From Archangium violaceum (lineage in GTDB: Bacteria; Myxococcota; Myxococcia; Myxococcales; Myxococcaceae): DNA of 64,000 nucleotides. The stretch lies in the NCBI RefSeq assembly GCF_016887565.1, contig NZ_CP069396.1, positions 12,134,001-12,198,000 of the forward strand, written 5' to 3'. The translations under genes and the position numbers were made by a program. The notes below the pieces were generated by a model. It saw only the letters and a program-made list of their open reading frames with translations. It was not told the origin of the DNA and searched no databases. Positions 62,718-64,000 of this stretch are shown in pieces (positions within the stretch are counted from its first letter, which is position 1; each line of letters begins with the position of its first letter).

Positions 62718-62802
62718 CCTGGAAAATCCAGGTCCAATGTCCAGCACTGGAATTCTCCTGGAGCCGGGAAACCCTTCCAGTTCCCCGCGGGTGGAAACCC
62801 GC
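62718..62802. repeat. Three small inverted repeats in the kinase leader
   Basis: CCTGGA-AAA-TCCAGG (62718-62732), TCCAG-CA-CTGGA (62740-62751) and GCGGGT-GGAA-ACCCGC (62787-62802) lie 30-115 bases upstream of the kinase start; the first two share the TCCAG/CTGGA arms. Confidence 0.5.
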
Positions 62803-62898
62803 TCGCGTCCGGTGTATCCCCAGCGGCCCCTCCGCCCGGCGGTGGCGCGCCCCCCGGGGAAGCGTGTCCGGGGGCAGACATGAAAACGCCCCCGTGTC

Positions 62899-62937
62899 TG
62901 TGAACGGTTTCACACCCCCTCAGTGAGGTGATTCACA
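62899..62937. promoter_or_regulatory. Tandem Crp-type palindromes, 23 bp centre to centre
   Basis: TGTGA-ACGGTT-TCACA (62899-62914) is perfect; AGTGA-GGTGAT-TCACA (62922-62937) has one change. They stand upstream of the HAMP kinase gene, and a Crp-family gene lies just beyond (63214-63900). Confidence 0.65.
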
Positions 62938-63213
62938 GCCCCGGGGGAGGTCCTCGCGGTATCAACATTCCTGGGAACGGGGACTCGATGCCCGTTGGAC
63001 CCGAACGCCGTACCCGAGACGACCGGGGCCATGCCTGAGGGGGGATGGCCACAGGGCGCGGGGATGGAACAAGGTCCGACACCATGGCCATGCCGGGGGG
63101 TGTGGCCTACCGTCCAAGTTCCCAGGGGAAGGAGAGGCCACGCTGGGGGGCGCGGCCTCCGCCCATGTTTTCGGGAGTCGAGACCGCGCGGGGGGCGCGG
63201 GCTCCTCCCCACC
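62938..63213. other. Intergenic region 3' of the Crp-family gene
   Basis: Part of the 525-base gap between the HAMP kinase start and the Crp-family stop. It holds TATCAACATTCC-type AT-richer DNA near 62960 and a row of stem-loops (63027-63200). No open frame with coding character. Confidence 0.5.
63027..63200. repeat. Four stem-loops each presenting a G6 run
   Basis: GGCCAT...ATGGCC (63027-63050), GGCCA...TGGCC (63086-63107), GAGGCC...GGCCTC (63134-63159) and CCGCG...CGCGG (63184-63200). Each loop contains GGGGGG, starting at 63039, 63095, 63145 and 63190. On the Crp-gene strand these loops read CCCCCC. Copies 1 and 2 also share GGCCATGCC. Confidence 0.6.
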
Positions 63214-63900
63214 TCAGTCCACCACGTCGCGGCGCAGCCGCTCGGGGTCCACCAGGGTGATCTGCCCGTTCTCGTACGACAGCAGCCCCTCGCGGGCGTA
63301 GAAGCGCAGCCACTTGTTGGCGCTCTCGCGCGTCACGCCACACAGGTTGGCCAGGTCCGCCTGGGTGAGCTGCTTGGGGATGACGATTCCGCCGCCGGCG
63401 TTGGGCTGGCCCTGCGTCCGGGCCAGGTCCAACAGCACCCGTGCCAGACGCGCGCGCGCGTCCAGGAAGGCCGAGTCATGCACCAGCTGGGTGACGCGCC
63501 GCACCATCTGGCTGAGCACCGCCAGCAGCCCCATGGCCACCTGCGGGCGCTCGCTCAAGAAGCGCCGGAAGTCCTCCTGGTGGAGGCTCAGCAGGTGCGT
63601 CTCCTCGCGCGCCACCGCGTCCGTCGAGCGCGGCTCCCCGTCCAGCAGCGCCAGCTCCCCGAAGGCATCCCCCCGGCCCAGCAGCGCCAGGATGACCTCC
63701 TTGCCCTCCGCGGAGCTCAGGCGGATGGCCACCTCGCCCTTGCGCACGATGAACAGCGCCGTCCCCACATCCCCCTGGTGGAAGATGACCTCGCCCTTGC
63801 TGTAGCGCCGCTGCTGCAGCAACGCGGAGAGGTTGTCCAACTCCTCGCTCGCGAGGTGCTCGAACATCGGGATTTGAGCCAGCAACTGCGAGAAGGACAT
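63214..63900 (-). CDS. Crp/Fnr-family transcription regulator
   Basis: A 228-residue regulator; ATG at 63900 with GAGG upstream. The cyclic-nucleotide-binding jelly roll covers about 10-120, and its phosphate-binding cassette reads FGELALLDGEPRSTDAVA, keeping the Glu and the Arg-Ser pair that hold cAMP in E. coli CRP. The dimer helix follows (about 118-150). The HTH (about 170-215) has recognition helix VTRESANKWLRFY, with Arg-Glu at the positions of Arg180 and Glu181 of E. coli CRP, and Lys for Arg185. This predicts a TGTGA-type target. No Fnr cysteine set is seen at the N-terminus. Cytoplasmic. Confidence 0.9.
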   Translation of the reverse strand: MSFSQLLAQIPMFEHLASEELDNLSALLQQRRYSKGEVIFHQGDVGTALFIVRKGEVAIRLSSAEGKEVILALLGRGDAFGELALLDGEPRSTDAVAREETHLLSLHQEDFRRFLSERPQVAMGLLAVLSQMVRRVTQLVHDSAFLDARARLARVLLDLARTQGQPNAGGGIVIPKQLTQADLANLCGVTRESANKWLRFYAREGLLSYENGQITLVDPERLRRDVVD

Positions 63901-64000
63901 GGGGGAACCTCGGCATCCTGAACGGGCGAAGCAGGCGAACGCCGGAAGTCTCCTCCCGCCCGCGCACGGGTCAAAACCATATCGGATCCTCCCCACAGGC

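Noticed and set aside
63027-63200. CsrA/RsmA-sponge RNA
   Set aside because: Only one of the four loops contains GGA; G6 is the shared element.
62910-63212. Possible 100-residue gene in the kinase/Crp gap
   Set aside because: No ribosome site, low-complexity translation and overlap with the stem-loops; intergenic function is more likely.

Overview
This window is GC-rich chromosomal DNA, and the gene content points to a myxobacterium (Myxococcota, probably the Cystobacterineae side; the genus is not resolved). The indicators are a SitA/SitI swarm-inhibition toxin and immunity pair, a Myxococcus-type cysteine-rich repeat protein, two very large multi-GAF/PAS histidine kinases, many lipoproteins with clear lipoboxes, IPT/HYR surface proteins, and an ECF sigma / anti-sigma / caspase operon. 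I see no rRNA, tRNA, IS element, prophage or CRISPR array. A short palindromic repeat (CCCTCTCCC / GGGAGAGGG followed by ACGGGGTGAGGGTA) recurs about eleven times between genes.

Layout. 0-10 kb: Gly/Pro-rich lipoprotein, a second lipoprotein, a two-gene putative nuclease cassette (2.4-3.6 kb) with its own promoter and palindromic operator, a TolB-like propeller lipoprotein next to a modular cell-wall amidase, a metallophosphoesterase and a HYR-repeat lipoprotein. 10-23 kb: a 1090-residue GAF/PAS kinase, a DUF378 protein, an S9 peptidase, a DUF4184 protein, a 1240-residue membrane-anchored STAND/NACHT ATPase with an N-terminal propeller region, and a Pro-rich membrane protein. 22-26 kb: truncated haemoglobin, 5'-3' exonuclease, SitI immunity, SitA toxin, macro-domain protein, GNAT. 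26-36.5 kb: a six-PAS kinase, trehalase, an atypical SDR, a DUF1338 protein, a Septu-like HNH + ATPase defence pair and an esterase. 36.5-50 kb: mixed metabolic and membrane genes (GlsB-like protein, shortened tail-collar protein, cytochrome c, BioA, fatty-acid desaturase, PrsW protease, DUF482, a suppressor-of-fused protein, BNR protein, metallophosphoesterase plus DUF3995, ferritin-like protein). 49.7-64 kb: AmrS radical-SAM enzyme, LuxR-type response regulator, two HtrA-like proteases without signal peptides, an IPT-repeat lipoprotein, the ECF sigma / anti-sigma / caspase operon, PanE, a beta-barrel protein, a HAMP histidine kinase and a Crp-family regulator.

How it fits together. The window is rich in conflict and signalling functions: three candidate defence modules (nuclease cassette, Septu-like pair, membrane NACHT), one contact-delivered polymorphic toxin with its immunity gene, a lone SUFU protein of the type often used as immunity, and a caspase operon. 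The non-coding DNA also carries regulatory signals. TGTGA-N6-TCACA (Crp-type) palindromes occur in tandem at exactly 23 bp centre-to-centre upstream of two genes, one close to a Crp-family gene whose recognition helix keeps the Arg-Glu pair of E. coli CRP. Four stem-loops each presenting a run of six G lie immediately 3' of that Crp gene.
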